Shown: positions 24,798 to 33,241, counted from the stretch's first letter. The stretch is 64,000 nt of DNA from Actinomadura luteofluorescens (GCF_013409365.1 NZ_JACCBA010000001.1:7378001-7442000); one strand, 5' to 3'. Notes: a model not told the origin generated them from the sequence alone. Numbers and translations are program-made.

Positions 24798-25295
24798 GTG
24801 GAGCGTGACGCCGTCGATCGCATCGTGGAGCAGTGGGCCCGCGCCCGCCCCGACCTCGACGCGTCCCCCATGAGGGTGCTCGGCCGCCTCTCCCGGCTGA
24901 CCCGGATCGCCGAGCGCGAACTCAAGGCGCTCTTCGCCGAGTTCGGGCTGGAACGGGGCGAGTTCGACGTCCTGGCCACCCTCCGCCGCGCCGACTCGCC
25001 GGGCGGCATCACCGCGGGCACGCTGGCCCGCTCCTCCATGGTGACCTCGGGCGCCGTCACCAACCGCCTGGACCGCCTCGTCGCCAAGGGCTACGTCACG
25101 CGCGACCTGGACCCCGCCAACCGCCGCACCGTCCTCGTCGCCCTCACCCCCGCCGGCCGCGACCTCATCGACCGCGCCGTCACCGCCCACCTCGAAAACG
25201 AGCGCCGCCTCCTCGCCGCACTGGACGAGCACCAGCAGGACGACCTGGCCGCCACCCTGCGCACCCTCCTCCTCAGCCTCGGCGACCGGCCGTAG
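24798..25295 (+). CDS. MarR-family transcriptional regulator
   Basis: Winged-helix repressor of about 165 aa. The recognition region GITAGTLARSSMVTSGAVTNRLDRLVAKGYV and the wing DLDPANRRTVLVALT are classic MarR. The GTG at 24798 is preferred over the GTG at 24792 because GAGAGG is then five bases away. It is divergent from the propeller gene, with three dyads between them, and should autoregulate. The effector is unknown; MarR proteins often sense phenolics or oxidants. Confidence 0.9.
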   Translation: MERDAVDRIVEQWARARPDLDASPMRVLGRLSRLTRIAERELKALFAEFGLERGEFDVLATLRRADSPGGITAGTLARSSMVTSGAVTNRLDRLVAKGYVTRDLDPANRRTVLVALTPAGRDLIDRAVTAHLENERRLLAALDEHQQDDLAATLRTLLLSLGDRP

Positions 25296-25312
25296 CTAGC
25301 GCGCCACGCGGT

Positions 25313-26188
25313 CTAGGCCTTGCGGAAGTGCTCGACGAGCCTGGAGTAGCTGTCGTCTCCGTGGCCCCGCCCGATCGCCGCCGCCACGAGCGCGCGGGAG
25401 TACTCGGGAAGCTCGTCGTCGATGCCCCGCGCCCGGCTCTCCCGCGCGAGATCCTCGATCGAGGGCAGATGGTGACGAAGCGCCCCGTACGGCGTCGCGA
25501 ACCGGCCCCTGTCGACCTCCTCCGCGATCGACGGCAGGAACGCCGACAGCGCCGCAAGCGGGCCTTTGGCCTCCTCCAGGAACCGTCCGACCTCGACACC
25601 TTCGTCCGACAAGGCCGCGGCCGCGTGCAGGAACCCGTTGAGCAGCCCCCACATCGTCCCGTGGACGGCCATGCCGTAGAGGACCGCGACCCCGGGATCC
25701 TCCGACACCAGCGGTGCCTGCCCGCTGAACAGCCCCAGCACCTCCCGGTGACGCTCGTACACGGCCGCGGAACCGCCGTAGAAGACCGTCGCGTCCGGAT
25801 GACCGATCCCCGGCGCGATGGTCATGATCTGCCCGTGCAGGTACTCCCCGCCACGCTCGGCGACCGCCGCGGCCACCTCCCGGACCTCGCTCGACGTCCC
25901 GTCCGTCAGGTTGACGACGACCCGCCCGCGCAGGACGTCCCCCGCCGCCTCCAGCAGCTCGCGAGCGACGGAGTTCCCCTTCACGTTGACCACCACGACC
26001 CGCCCGGCGGCAACGGCCTCACGAACGCCGGCGACCTCCCGCGCCCCCTCGGCGACCAGCGCATCCGCCTTCCCCGCGGTGCGATTCCACACGACGGTCG
26101 GATGCCCACCGCCCAGAACCGCCCCGGCCAGCGCACCCCCCATCTCCCCAAGCCCGAGCACCGCCACGTCCACCCGCGAAGAAACCAT
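25313..26188 (-). CDS. NAD(P)-dependent oxidoreductase (beta-hydroxyacid dehydrogenase / imine reductase-like)
   Basis: 291 aa. An N-terminal Rossmann domain with VAVLGLGEMGGALAGAVL, then a long interdomain helix and an all-helical C-terminal domain, as in 6-phosphogluconate dehydrogenase relatives. The beta-hydroxyacid catalytic lysine motif (GxxGxGxxxK) is not evident, and the segment YGMAVHGTMWGLLNGFLHA is more like imine-reductase homologues. The ATG at 26188 has GGGGGGAG five bases upstream. It converges on the MarR gene and seems to stand alone. Confidence 0.83.
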   Translation of the reverse strand: MVSSRVDVAVLGLGEMGGALAGAVLGGGHPTVVWNRTAGKADALVAEGAREVAGVREAVAAGRVVVVNVKGNSVARELLEAAGDVLRGRVVVNLTDGTSSEVREVAAAVAERGGEYLHGQIMTIAPGIGHPDATVFYGGSAAVYERHREVLGLFSGQAPLVSEDPGVAVLYGMAVHGTMWGLLNGFLHAAAALSDEGVEVGRFLEEAKGPLAALSAFLPSIAEEVDRGRFATPYGALRHHLPSIEDLARESRARGIDDELPEYSRALVAAAIGRGHGDDSYSRLVEHFRKA

Positions 26189-26303
26189 CACAACTCCCCC
26201 CAGAAGCCACCAGTGGCCGCCACGCTAGAACCCCAACCGAACTTGAGGTCAAACCCGAGCCGTACTGCCGCAGGTCCCAGCGGCACGAGCACTGCGCCGA
26301 CCG

Positions 26304-26492
26304 TCAGCGTCGGCGGACGAAGACGCGACGGACGAGAGGCCCCAACAGCAGAACGGCTACCGCCGAGCCGGCGGGAAACCTCCAGGGACGCCGCGCCCGC
26401 GCCCGCTCCGGCGGGGGAGCGGGCGCTCGCCGGTACTCCTCGTCCAGGACCTCGTGAAACCGTCGCGCCCGCTTACCTCCGGCGGTGCTCAT
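26304..26492 (-). CDS. Possible small single-pass membrane protein (62 aa)
   Basis: Unrecognised short reading frame: a basic N-terminal half with FHEVLDEEYRRAP, then an Arg-flanked hydrophobic stretch (AGSAVAVLLLGPLV) and a basic end. The composition suits a tiny membrane protein, but there is no good ribosome-binding site and no neighbour in phase. It may not be translated. Confidence 0.3.
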   Translation of the reverse strand: MSTAGGKRARRFHEVLDEEYRRAPAPPPERARARRPWRFPAGSAVAVLLLGPLVRRVFVRRR

Positions 26493-26730
26493 ACGGACCC
26501 GACGCGCCTCCTCCGAGAAGGTTCGGCCAGGACGTCCAGAGAACATCTCACACGGGATGGTGCGCAGCCTCTTCTCAGGAAGAGCCTTCGTCGGCTGAGA
26601 TCCTCCGGATCGCGGAAGACTGGGAGCGTTCGAGCTTCCAGTTGGTCCCCGCGCGGGTCTTCGCGCTGGCGGGCGAACTGCCGGTGGCAGGGCGCGTGGT
26701 CCAGCAAGTCCCCGGACCCGGGCGATCCGA

Positions 26731-27012
26731 TCAGGCGTCGCGGATGTCGGGTTTGGCGGCTGAGAGCAGCCGCCCGGAGATGATCACGAGACGTTCGTCG
26801 GAACCGATGCTCACACCGGGGGGCAGGCGGTCCCGGTAGGCGCCGGTGGCGTCGCGGCCGATGACGGCGATGTCGCCGTTGTCCAACTCCCAGATCTCCG
26901 GGCAGTCCTGCGTCGTGCGGCTGTCGCCCACTTCGGCCGCCGTCTTTCCCAGCCTTCGCTGGAACCCCGCACCGTGATCGGCTTCCCACGGTCTGGCCAT
27001 GATGTCGCCCAC
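26731..27012 (-). CDS. Conserved small actinobacterial hypothetical protein (93 aa)
   Basis: Unknown function. The core CPEIWELDNGDIAVIGRDAT, then YRDRLPPGVSIG and ERLVIISGRLL, recalls small proteins frequent in actinomycete genomes near XRE/DUF397 genes. Two starts are possible: GTG at 27012 or ATG at 27000 (MARPWEAD); neither has a good ribosome-binding site. The inverted repeat TGTTGC-N5-GCAACA lies 37 bases upstream. No membrane segment or signal is visible. Confidence 0.65.
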   Translation of the reverse strand: MGDIMARPWEADHGAGFQRRLGKTAAEVGDSRTTQDCPEIWELDNGDIAVIGRDATGAYRDRLPPGVSIGSDERLVIISGRLLSAAKPDIRDA

Positions 27013-27048
27013 TTTCGGTAGCCAACGATAGGGCGGATCATCCCGTTA

Positions 27049-27065
27049 TGTTGCTATCTGCAACA
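27049..27065. promoter_or_regulatory. Inverted repeat TGTTGC-N5-GCAACA
   Basis: Six-base perfect arms upstream of the 93-aa protein gene, in a locally A/T-richer stretch. The shape fits a helix-turn-helix operator, possibly for the XRE protein encoded at 28706. The partner is inferred. Confidence 0.4.
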
Positions 27066-27243
27066 AGTGTCATTAAAGCGACTGTTTGATGACAAGGGAC
27101 GCGCAGGGGACGTTGAGGGCCTGGGGCGCCCAGTGGTGACCAGGTCATCGGGGCTGGCGGCGGGTGAATCCTTTGCGGGGGGTCGTTCCTCTCATAGGGG
27201 TGTCGGGCAGCGCGCCCGGCAGGGACTCGACTGGGAGGTTGTC

Positions 27244-27336
27244 GTGATCGTTGGTGCCGTTGTGATCGGTGTGGCCGTGCTCGTGTGCGCGTGCAGCGTG
27301 ACCGTGCTGCGCAGGCGGGGGCGCTCGCGTGGCTGA
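27244..27336 (+). CDS. 30-residue membrane peptide upstream of an ECF sigma gene
   Basis: A GTG at 27244 preceded by GGGAGG five bases away opens a 30-codon frame: one hydrophobic helix (IVGAVVIGVAVLVCACSVTVL) and a basic tail RRRGRSRG. It overlaps the sigma-factor start by eight bases, suggesting coupled translation. It could be a membrane anchor or sensor peptide. The evidence is the strong ribosome-binding site, the overlap and the composition; I recognise no family. Confidence 0.5.
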   Translation: MIVGAVVIGVAVLVCACSVTVLRRRGRSRG

Positions 27337-27886
27337 GGGGGCCTGGCCCGGGGAGCGGCTGATCGCCTCCGCGCAGGGCGGTGACCTGGAGTCGATCGCC
27401 GCGCTGGTGTCCGGCTCGCATCCGCACGTGCGCCGGTTCGCCCGGACGCTGTGCGCGTCCCCGGAAGACGCCGAGGACGCCGCGCAGGAGGCGTTGATCA
27501 TTCTGTATCGCAAGATCGGGACGTTGCGGGCGTCGGGGGCGCTGGCGTCGTGGATGTTCCGTATCGTCCGCAACGAGTGCCTGCGGCGGGCGCGGCTGAG
27601 GCCGCTGCACCACGAGGTCCCGGACGCCGGCACCGTCTCGGCCGAGGACGAGGTTCTGCGACGCCTGGAGGCGGGCCGGGTCGCGGCGGCCATCGCCGCT
27701 CTGCCCGCCGATCAGCGCAACGTCCTCATCATGCGCGACATCCAGGGTTACAGCGGGCGCATGGTCGCCGATGCGCTCGGCCTCAGTGTCCCCGCGATGA
27801 AGTCACGGCTGCACCGCGCCCGTGCATCGGTCCAACAGGCGCTGCAAGGTGCACTCGACTCGGTCTCAGGAGAAGGCGATGACTGA
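27329..27886 (+). CDS. ECF-type RNA polymerase sigma factor
   Basis: 185 aa. Region 2 includes DAEDAAQEALIILYRKIGTLR and SWMFRIVRNECLRR; region 4 includes LPADQRNVLIMRDIQGYSG and the helix-turn-helix MVADALGLSVPAMKSRLHRAR. The GTG start lies in the end of the 30-residue membrane peptide frame, and the last codons overlap the next gene by eight bases, so three genes form one coupled unit. No classic anti-sigma (ZAS) protein is adjacent; the following Cys-containing membrane protein is the candidate partner. Confidence 0.93.
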   Translation: MAEGAWPGERLIASAQGGDLESIAALVSGSHPHVRRFARTLCASPEDAEDAAQEALIILYRKIGTLRASGALASWMFRIVRNECLRRARLRPLHHEVPDAGTVSAEDEVLRRLEAGRVAAAIAALPADQRNVLIMRDIQGYSGRMVADALGLSVPAMKSRLHRARASVQQALQGALDSVSGEGDD

Positions 27887-28205
27887 CAGGCAGGGCTTCG
27901 CGAGCACGTCACTTTCCCGGCACCTGCTACGCGGGGCGACGGGCTTCGGGGCGTTGGTCGGCTCGGTCGCGCTGCTGCCGGTGCTGGGGATCGGCAGCCT
28001 CCTGCTCGCGCCGATCGGTCTGCTCGCGCTGCGCGGGTGTCCGGCCTGCTGGGCGATCGGGCTGGTGCAGACCATCTCCATGGGCCGGTTGCAGCGCTCC
28101 TGCAAGGACGGCGTGTGCGAACTGACCGTCGCTCGCCCCGCCCGCTCACACGAGCACCGCGAAAGCCAACCCGTTGATTCGCTCACTGCGCGGTCGCGGG
28201 CATGA
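27879..28205 (+). CDS. Small Cys-containing membrane protein encoded with the sigma factor (108 aa)
   Basis: Unrecognised membrane protein with one or two hydrophobic segments (about residues 20-50: GFGALVGSVALLPVLGIGSL, then LAPIGLLALRG). It has a CPAC motif near residues 54-57 followed by WAIGLVQTIS, and a second pair in CKDGVCELTV. Two Cys pairs could bind metal or form redox disulfides. AGGAGAAGG precedes the ATG, which overlaps the sigma stop. Possible roles are redox- or metal-sensing anti-sigma factor, or effector of the regulon. Confidence 0.7.
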   Translation: MTDRQGFASTSLSRHLLRGATGFGALVGSVALLPVLGIGSLLLAPIGLLALRGCPACWAIGLVQTISMGRLQRSCKDGVCELTVARPARSHEHRESQPVDSLTARSRA

Positions 28206-28608
28206 GGGCCCAGACGATCTTGCCCTGGCCGGTGGCGGACGGGCGGACGCCGGTGTCCTTGGCATAGGCGGCGATGATCGCGAGGCCTCGGCCGCCCAGC
28301 GCGTCGAGGCCCGCATCGCAGAATCGGGGGAGTTCGGGCGACGGGTCCCAGCACTCCAGTAGCGGCAGCCCCTCGCGAACGGCGATCCGGATCCTGAGGG
28401 CGTGCCCCCTGGCCGCCTCGACCGCATTCGTGACGATCTCACTCATGACGACCGCCGAGTCGTGAACGAGGGAGAGTTCGTAGCCCCAATTGACCAGCGC
28501 GTAGCGGACGAGTTCTCGGGCGAGGCTGACCGAAGCCTCCTCTCCATGGATGGTCATCCGTATTTCGCCGGATTTGAGCATCTCCACCGCGGGTGATTGA
28601 TTCTTCAT
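28183..28608 (-). CDS. HATPase domain anti-sigma/regulatory ATP-binding protein
   Basis: About 141 aa, a GHKL (histidine-kinase-like) ATP-binding domain of the RsbW/SpoIIAB type. The N-box is MSEIVTNAVEAA and the G-box LGGRGLAIIAAYAKDTG. AAGG eight bases upstream supports the ATG at 28608. It is divergent from the XRE and DUF397 genes, the arrangement seen at whiJ-like loci of Streptomyces, where such trios affect development. The end overlaps the convergent membrane-protein gene by 23 bases. Confidence 0.88.
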   Translation of the reverse strand: MKNQSPAVEMLKSGEIRMTIHGEEASVSLARELVRYALVNWGYELSLVHDSAVVMSEIVTNAVEAARGHALRIRIAVREGLPLLECWDPSPELPRFCDAGLDALGGRGLAIIAAYAKDTGVRPSATGQGKIVWALMPATAQ

Positions 28609-28705
28609 GGTCGCCACCTTGTCTTCCCTGGATTTGAGTCCATGGTCGGTGGCGAAGGTTTACCGTGTGATGGATTGGAATTCAGGAAATACACCGGAGG
28701 TCGAC

Positions 28706-29518
28706 GTGAGCGTCCGAGAGTCCATCGATCCGGCTTCGTCGCTGTGGGCTTGGTTGGCCTTTGACCTGTGGTTCCATCGAACCCGGCGGAATCTTTCGCT
28801 GGCGCAGACCGCCCAGATCGTACGGGTGGCGCGTGGCACTGTCTCCAACTGGGAGGCGGGTCGGCTTCGTCCCAGTGACGCGTATATGGCCACTTTGGAT
28901 CAAGCGTGGGACACTGGCGGGCATTTTCAGCGTCTGCTGTACTATGCGCGCAGCGGGCACGATCCAAACTGGTTTGCGCAATATATCCAGTATGAATCTG
29001 CTGCGAAGGTTCTCAAGATTTATCATGGGAAAACGATCCCGGTGCCCGTGCAGACGCCCGAGTATGCGAAAGCGCTGCTGCTGTCGGGAGGTCAAGCCCG
29101 GCACAGCGACAGAGAAGTGGAGGCGCGTCGAAAGCGCCAGGAGATCCTGACGAGACGCGATCCGCCGTACATATGGATCCTCCTTGATCAGGACGTGTTG
29201 GAGCGTCCTGTGGGAACGCTAGAGATCATGGAGGCGCAGCTCGCCTATCTGTTGCAGGTGGCTGAGCTTCCGCATGTGTCAGTGCGCTGCATTCTGAGGG
29301 CGGCGGGTGCTCACCCTGGATTGGACGGTGCCTTTCAGATCCTCGACCTGGGAGGACGGCAGATTTCCTACGCCGGTGCGCAACTCGCGGGTCGTCTGAT
29401 TGAGGCCGGTGACGAAGTTGCTACTCTCGCGATACACTTCGACCAACTTGGGGCATTGGCTCTATCTCGTGATGATTCGCGAGAGTTGATCGAGAAGGTG
29501 CGGGAGAGTTACTTATGA
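28706..29518 (+). CDS. XRE-family regulator with DUF5753 (WhiJ-like)
   Basis: About 270 aa. An N-terminal helix-turn-helix (LSLAQTAQIVRVARGTVSNWEAG) is followed by the DUF5753 effector domain to the end. CGGAGG five bases before the GTG at 28706 decides the start over the ATG at 28670. The gene overlaps the following DUF397 gene by ATGA, the standard whiJ-type pair. Base composition from about 28.6 to 29.6 kb is visibly less GC-rich than the surroundings, common for this family and compatible with transfer. Confidence 0.92.
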   Translation: MSVRESIDPASSLWAWLAFDLWFHRTRRNLSLAQTAQIVRVARGTVSNWEAGRLRPSDAYMATLDQAWDTGGHFQRLLYYARSGHDPNWFAQYIQYESAAKVLKIYHGKTIPVPVQTPEYAKALLLSGGQARHSDREVEARRKRQEILTRRDPPYIWILLDQDVLERPVGTLEIMEAQLAYLLQVAELPHVSVRCILRAAGAHPGLDGAFQILDLGGRQISYAGAQLAGRLIEAGDEVATLAIHFDQLGALALSRDDSRELIEKVRESYL

Positions 29519-29703
29519 CCGAATGGCGCAAAAGCTCGTGGAGCGGTGGAGTGAACGACAACGCGTGTGTTGAGCTGGCCAAGCTCGGCGATCGGGTAGG
29601 CGTGCGGGATTCCAGGAATCGACTCGGTGCCCGCCTTGAACTCACTGTCCCCGAGTTCGGCGTGCTGCTCACTCGGATCCGGCGGGGGGAACTGGATCTT
29701 TAG
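29515..29703 (+). CDS. DUF397 small protein
   Basis: 62 aa, a typical DUF397 member: WRKSSWSGGVNDNACVELA at the start and VRDSRNRLGARLELT in the middle. It is coupled to the XRE gene by ATGA. DUF397 proteins are thought to work with, and often antagonise, the adjacent XRE regulator; that is known for some family members and inferred here. Confidence 0.93.
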   Translation: MTEWRKSSWSGGVNDNACVELAKLGDRVGVRDSRNRLGARLELTVPEFGVLLTRIRRGELDL

Positions 29704-29710
29704 GGGTGCC

Positions 29711-31420
29711 TCAGGTGTGCCAGTGGCCTACTAGGTCCGCGTAGGTTTCGCTGCGGGTCTGGAGGGTCTCGTGGGTGCCCAGGAGGGGGACGGGGCCGTC
29801 CAGTAGGAGGACCTGGTGGGCCCGTTCGGCCGAGGTTATGCGGTGCGCTATGACGATGAGGGTGCCGCTGCGGGTCGCCAGGGCGTTTTCGGCGCGGGCC
29901 TCGGTGGCGGGGTCCAGGTGGCTGGTGGCCTCGTCCAGGACGATGACCGGGGCCGGGGACAGGTAGGCGCGGGCCAGGGTGATGAGCTGGCGCTCGCCCT
30001 GGGAGAGGTCGCCGCCACCGGGTGGGATGCCGGTCTCGTAGCCGCCTAGGCGTTCGACGAGTTCCTGGAGCCCGACGGCGGCCGCGGCCTCGTCCAGGTC
30101 GGGGGTGGTGGCCTCGGGGTTGAGGTAGGCCAAATTGTCGCGGAGGGTGCCGGCGAAGACGTAGCTCTCCTGCGGGATCAGCGTGATCGAGGAGCGCAGG
30201 TCCGCCGGGTCCAGGTCGGGGAGGGGGACCTTGCCCAGTGTGATCTTGCCTTGGCGGGGTCGCAGGAGGCCGGTGAGCAGGTTCGCGAGGGTGGACTTGC
30301 CGGTGCCGCTCGGGCCGACGACGGCCAGGTGCGTGCCCTCGGGGACGTGGAGTGACAGGTCCTCGATGACGGGGGCGGCGTGCGGGGAGTAGGCGAAGGT
30401 GACGTGGTCGGCCTCGATGCCGGACGATTCGGCCGTCGCGGTGCCGGGCGGAGGCGAATCGGGGACGGCGCAGACCTCGGCGAGGCGGCCCAGGACCACC
30501 GCGAGGCTGAGCAGGAGCGTGCCGCCCGCGTCGACCAGGACGGTGATGCCCGGCTGGAGTCCGGCCACCAGGTAGCCCGCGCCGCCCGCGATCTGCCCGG
30601 CGGTGAGTCCGTGGTGTGCGGTCAGGTAGGGCGCCAGGACGAGCAGGGCGACCAGGGGGACGTGCACACCGAGCGCCAGGACGGGGAGGCGGACCCAGCG
30701 GGTGCGCGCGTAGGCGCGCAGGGCCTCCGCCTGCGTGTCCACGACCTCGCCGACGGTGGCGGCGGCGCGGTCCTCGGCGGCGCAGGCGGCGACGTCCCGG
30801 ACGCCGTGCACGATGGTGGCGGCGGCCTCCCCGATGCGCTCGGCCTGCCGGATGACCGCCCGGTAGCGGCGGATCTGCAGGCCCACGAACGCCGCGTACA
30901 CCCCCAGGGCGAGCGCCACCGACAGGCAGATCACGAGGGCCAGCACGGGGGACAGCAGGGCGAGGCCCACGAGCGCGGCGGCGCCCGCGGAGACCAGCTG
31001 GCGGACGTTGCGCAGCGCGGTCCCCACCAGCGCCCGGACGGCCTCCGCCTGCTCGGTGACCTGGGAGACGCCCGCCCCGGCGGCGTCCGGGGTCCGGTCG
31101 GTCATCCGCCGGAGGGCGGCGGCGACGACCTCGGTGACCAGGGAGTCGCGCAGCGGTTCGACGGTCGCGGCGAGCCACGGGTAGACCCGTCCGGTCGCGA
31201 CCGCGCCGACGGCGTACAGCGCGGCGAGGACGGCCAGCCAGCCGAGGCCGGTCAGGGTGCGGCCCGCGAGGAACCCGTGGTCGACGGCGCGGGCCAGGAG
31301 CAGCCCGGACGCGAACACGGGAAGGGACTCCACGACCGACCAGGCGGAGAGGCGGCGCATCGCGGGCCACTGCCCGCGCAGGTGGCGGTGCAGCAGGCGC
31401 GCGGCGGGCGGGACCGTCAT
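29711..31420 (-). CDS. ABC exporter subunit 2 (TMD-NBD) of the lanthipeptide cluster
   Basis: 569 aa. An N-terminal six-helix exporter domain (about 1-320) and a C-terminal ATPase. Walker A is VGPSGTGKST, the signature is LSQGERQ, Walker B with catalytic Glu is VIVLDEATSHLD and the H-loop is IVIAHRIT. The catalytic Glu and His are intact but the signature deviates from LSGGQ (Gln for Gly). The partner subunit shows the opposite pattern, so the two should form an asymmetric heterodimer. The start overlaps the partner's stop (ATGA). It probably exports the lanthipeptide. Confidence 0.9.
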   Translation of the reverse strand: MTVPPAARLLHRHLRGQWPAMRRLSAWSVVESLPVFASGLLLARAVDHGFLAGRTLTGLGWLAVLAALYAVGAVATGRVYPWLAATVEPLRDSLVTEVVAAALRRMTDRTPDAAGAGVSQVTEQAEAVRALVGTALRNVRQLVSAGAAALVGLALLSPVLALVICLSVALALGVYAAFVGLQIRRYRAVIRQAERIGEAAATIVHGVRDVAACAAEDRAAATVGEVVDTQAEALRAYARTRWVRLPVLALGVHVPLVALLVLAPYLTAHHGLTAGQIAGGAGYLVAGLQPGITVLVDAGGTLLLSLAVVLGRLAEVCAVPDSPPPGTATAESSGIEADHVTFAYSPHAAPVIEDLSLHVPEGTHLAVVGPSGTGKSTLANLLTGLLRPRQGKITLGKVPLPDLDPADLRSSITLIPQESYVFAGTLRDNLAYLNPEATTPDLDEAAAAVGLQELVERLGGYETGIPPGGGDLSQGERQLITLARAYLSPAPVIVLDEATSHLDPATEARAENALATRSGTLIVIAHRITSAERAHQVLLLDGPVPLLGTHETLQTRSETYADLVGHWHT

Positions 31421-33153
31421 GAGGCCGCCTCGGTGGAGAACACGGCGCGGTAGGCGGGGTCGGCCCACAGTTCCGCGTGGGGGGCGAGCGCCCTCACGCG
31501 TCCGGCGTCCAGCCAGGCGACGAGGTCGGCGCGGGCGGCGGTCGCCGGGCGGCGCGCGACCACCAGGCTGGTCCGTCCGGCCAGGATCTGCCGGAGGGCC
31601 TGGGTCACCTTCATCTCCGTCGCGGTGTCGAGGCTGCTGGTGGCGTCGTCGAGGAGGACGATCCGGGCGTCGGCGAGCGCCGCGCGGGCCAGGCCCAGCC
31701 GCTGCAACTCGCCGCCCGACAGCGGGGCGCGGTCGAGGGGGGTGTCGTAGCCGTTCGGCAGGGCGCGGATGAAGGCGTCGGCGACGGCGTCGCGTGCGGC
31801 GCGGTGCACCTCCGCGCGCGTCGCGCCGGGACGGGCGTAGGCGATCGTCTCGCGCACGGTCGCGCCGAGCAGCGCGGGACGTTCGAAGGCGTAGGCGACG
31901 GCGCGGCGCAGTTCCGCGAGCGGGACGGCGGTGACGGGGACGCCGTCGAGTTCGACCACCCCTTCGTCGGGGTCGAGGAGCCGCCCGATGGTCGACATCA
32001 GGACGCTCTTGCCCGTCCCGGACGTGCCGACGACCGCGACGGTCGCCCCGGGCGGCACGTCGAGGTCGAGCCGGTCGAGGACGGCGCGGCCGCCGAGCCG
32101 GACGGTGACGCCGCGCAGCCGCAGTTCGCCGGGCCCGTCCGGCAGCCGCACCGGACGCGCCGGGGGCCGCACCGCCGGGACGGCCGTCAGGATCTCGCTG
32201 ATCCGCCCCGCGCCGACCTGGCAGTTGAGCAGCGCGACGACGGTGTCGAACACCGACGCTGACGCCGCGGCCATGGCGGCGTAGGACAGGGCGCCCACGA
32301 GCTGGCCGGTGGTGATCTCGCCGGCGCCCAGGCGGACGCCCGCGACGCCGACGACCAGGACCTGGGTGAGGGGTGCCAGCAACGCGAGCCGCCGGCTGAC
32401 CCTGCCCTGCACGGCCCACGTCTCCCGGCCCGCCCGGCCGAGGCCGGGCAGCGGCGCGAGGATGCGCCGCACCTCGGCGGCGGCGGTGCCGCTCGCCCGG
32501 ATCGTCCGGATGCCCTGCCGGGCGTCGAGCAGCCGCGTCGCGATCGCCGCCTGGCACGCCTGGTAGCGGGCGAACGGTTCGGTGGCCCGGACGACGAACA
32601 CGCGCAGCGCGACCAGCAGCGGCGGCACCCCGGCCGCGAACGCGGCGGCGAGCCACCAGTCGATCAGGGCCAGCCCGATCAGCGCGCCCACGGTGGTGGC
32701 CAGCGTGGCGGCGGCCGACAGCAGCAGGACGGGGAACGCCGCCGGGCCCGACGCGGACTCGGTGAGCCGCGACAGGACGTCCCCCGCGGGGAAGCGGCGG
32801 CGCCCCGCCGGGCCGAGGGCCAGCACGTGCCCGAGCAGCCGGTGCCGGAGCCAGGCGGTGATGTCGCTGCCGCAGTAGGAGCCGAGCACGTCCTCGGCCG
32901 TGGTGGCGACGGCCGCCGCGGCCAGGACGAGCGCGAGCCACGCGGCGGAGGCGCCGGCGTCGTGCTGGGCGCGGGCCGCGTCGACCGCCCGGGCCAGCAT
33001 GACCGGCGTCGCCAGCGTCGCGGCGACGCGGACGGCCGTGAGCAGGACGAGCACGCCCAGGGCCGGCCGGAAGCGGGCCATGGCGCCGCGCAGCAGCCGC
33101 CGGCCGCCGGCGCGCAGCACCGCGGAGTCGCCCGATGCGCCGGTGAGGGCCAC
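31417..33153 (-). CDS. ABC exporter subunit 1 (TMD-NBD) with degenerate ATPase site
   Basis: 578 aa from a GTG start (CGGAG about nine bases upstream). Membrane domain first, then the ATPase: Walker A VVGTSGTGKS and signature LSGGELQRLGLARA are intact. The catalytic Glu after Walker B is Asp503 (VLLDDATS) and the H-loop His is Arg534 (VVARRPA). Its own site should therefore be non-hydrolytic, while its good signature completes the site of subunit 2. It lies downstream of the precursor gene, separated by a strong hairpin. Confidence 0.9.
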   Translation of the reverse strand: MALTGASGDSAVLRAGGRRLLRGAMARFRPALGVLVLLTAVRVAATLATPVMLARAVDAARAQHDAGASAAWLALVLAAAAVATTAEDVLGSYCGSDITAWLRHRLLGHVLALGPAGRRRFPAGDVLSRLTESASGPAAFPVLLLSAAATLATTVGALIGLALIDWWLAAAFAAGVPPLLVALRVFVVRATEPFARYQACQAAIATRLLDARQGIRTIRASGTAAAEVRRILAPLPGLGRAGRETWAVQGRVSRRLALLAPLTQVLVVGVAGVRLGAGEITTGQLVGALSYAAMAAASASVFDTVVALLNCQVGAGRISEILTAVPAVRPPARPVRLPDGPGELRLRGVTVRLGGRAVLDRLDLDVPPGATVAVVGTSGTGKSVLMSTIGRLLDPDEGVVELDGVPVTAVPLAELRRAVAYAFERPALLGATVRETIAYARPGATRAEVHRAARDAVADAFIRALPNGYDTPLDRAPLSGGELQRLGLARAALADARIVLLDDATSSLDTATEMKVTQALRQILAGRTSLVVARRPATAARADLVAWLDAGRVRALAPHAELWADPAYRAVFSTEAAS

Positions 33154-33208
33154 GCGCCACGACTCCGTTCACGGTCGGGGGAAGTCTTCTACACTCGCAA
33201 GTGGGTCC

Positions 33209-33241
33209 GGTCACGGACCGGCTCGTGGCCGGTCCGTGACC
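33209..33241 (-). terminator. Strong hairpin between the lanthipeptide precursor and exporter genes
   Basis: Perfect 13-bp inverted repeat (GGTCACGGACCGG at 33209-33221, complement at 33229-33241) around a 7-base loop, about 60 bases past the precursor stop. There is no T-run. It would partly terminate transcription or stabilise the precursor mRNA, keeping precursor levels above exporter levels. Confidence 0.75.

Noticed and set aside
27067-27336. An 89-codon frame starting at 27067
   Set aside because: The first 59 codons have no recognisable sequence or ribosome-binding site. The GTG at 27244 with GGGAGG is the plausible start of a 30-codon gene.
29711-33214. A 1167-codon 'double ABC transporter'
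   Set aside because: The upstream half is a shadow of ABC subunit 1 in another frame. The two exporters are separate genes overlapping by ATGA.
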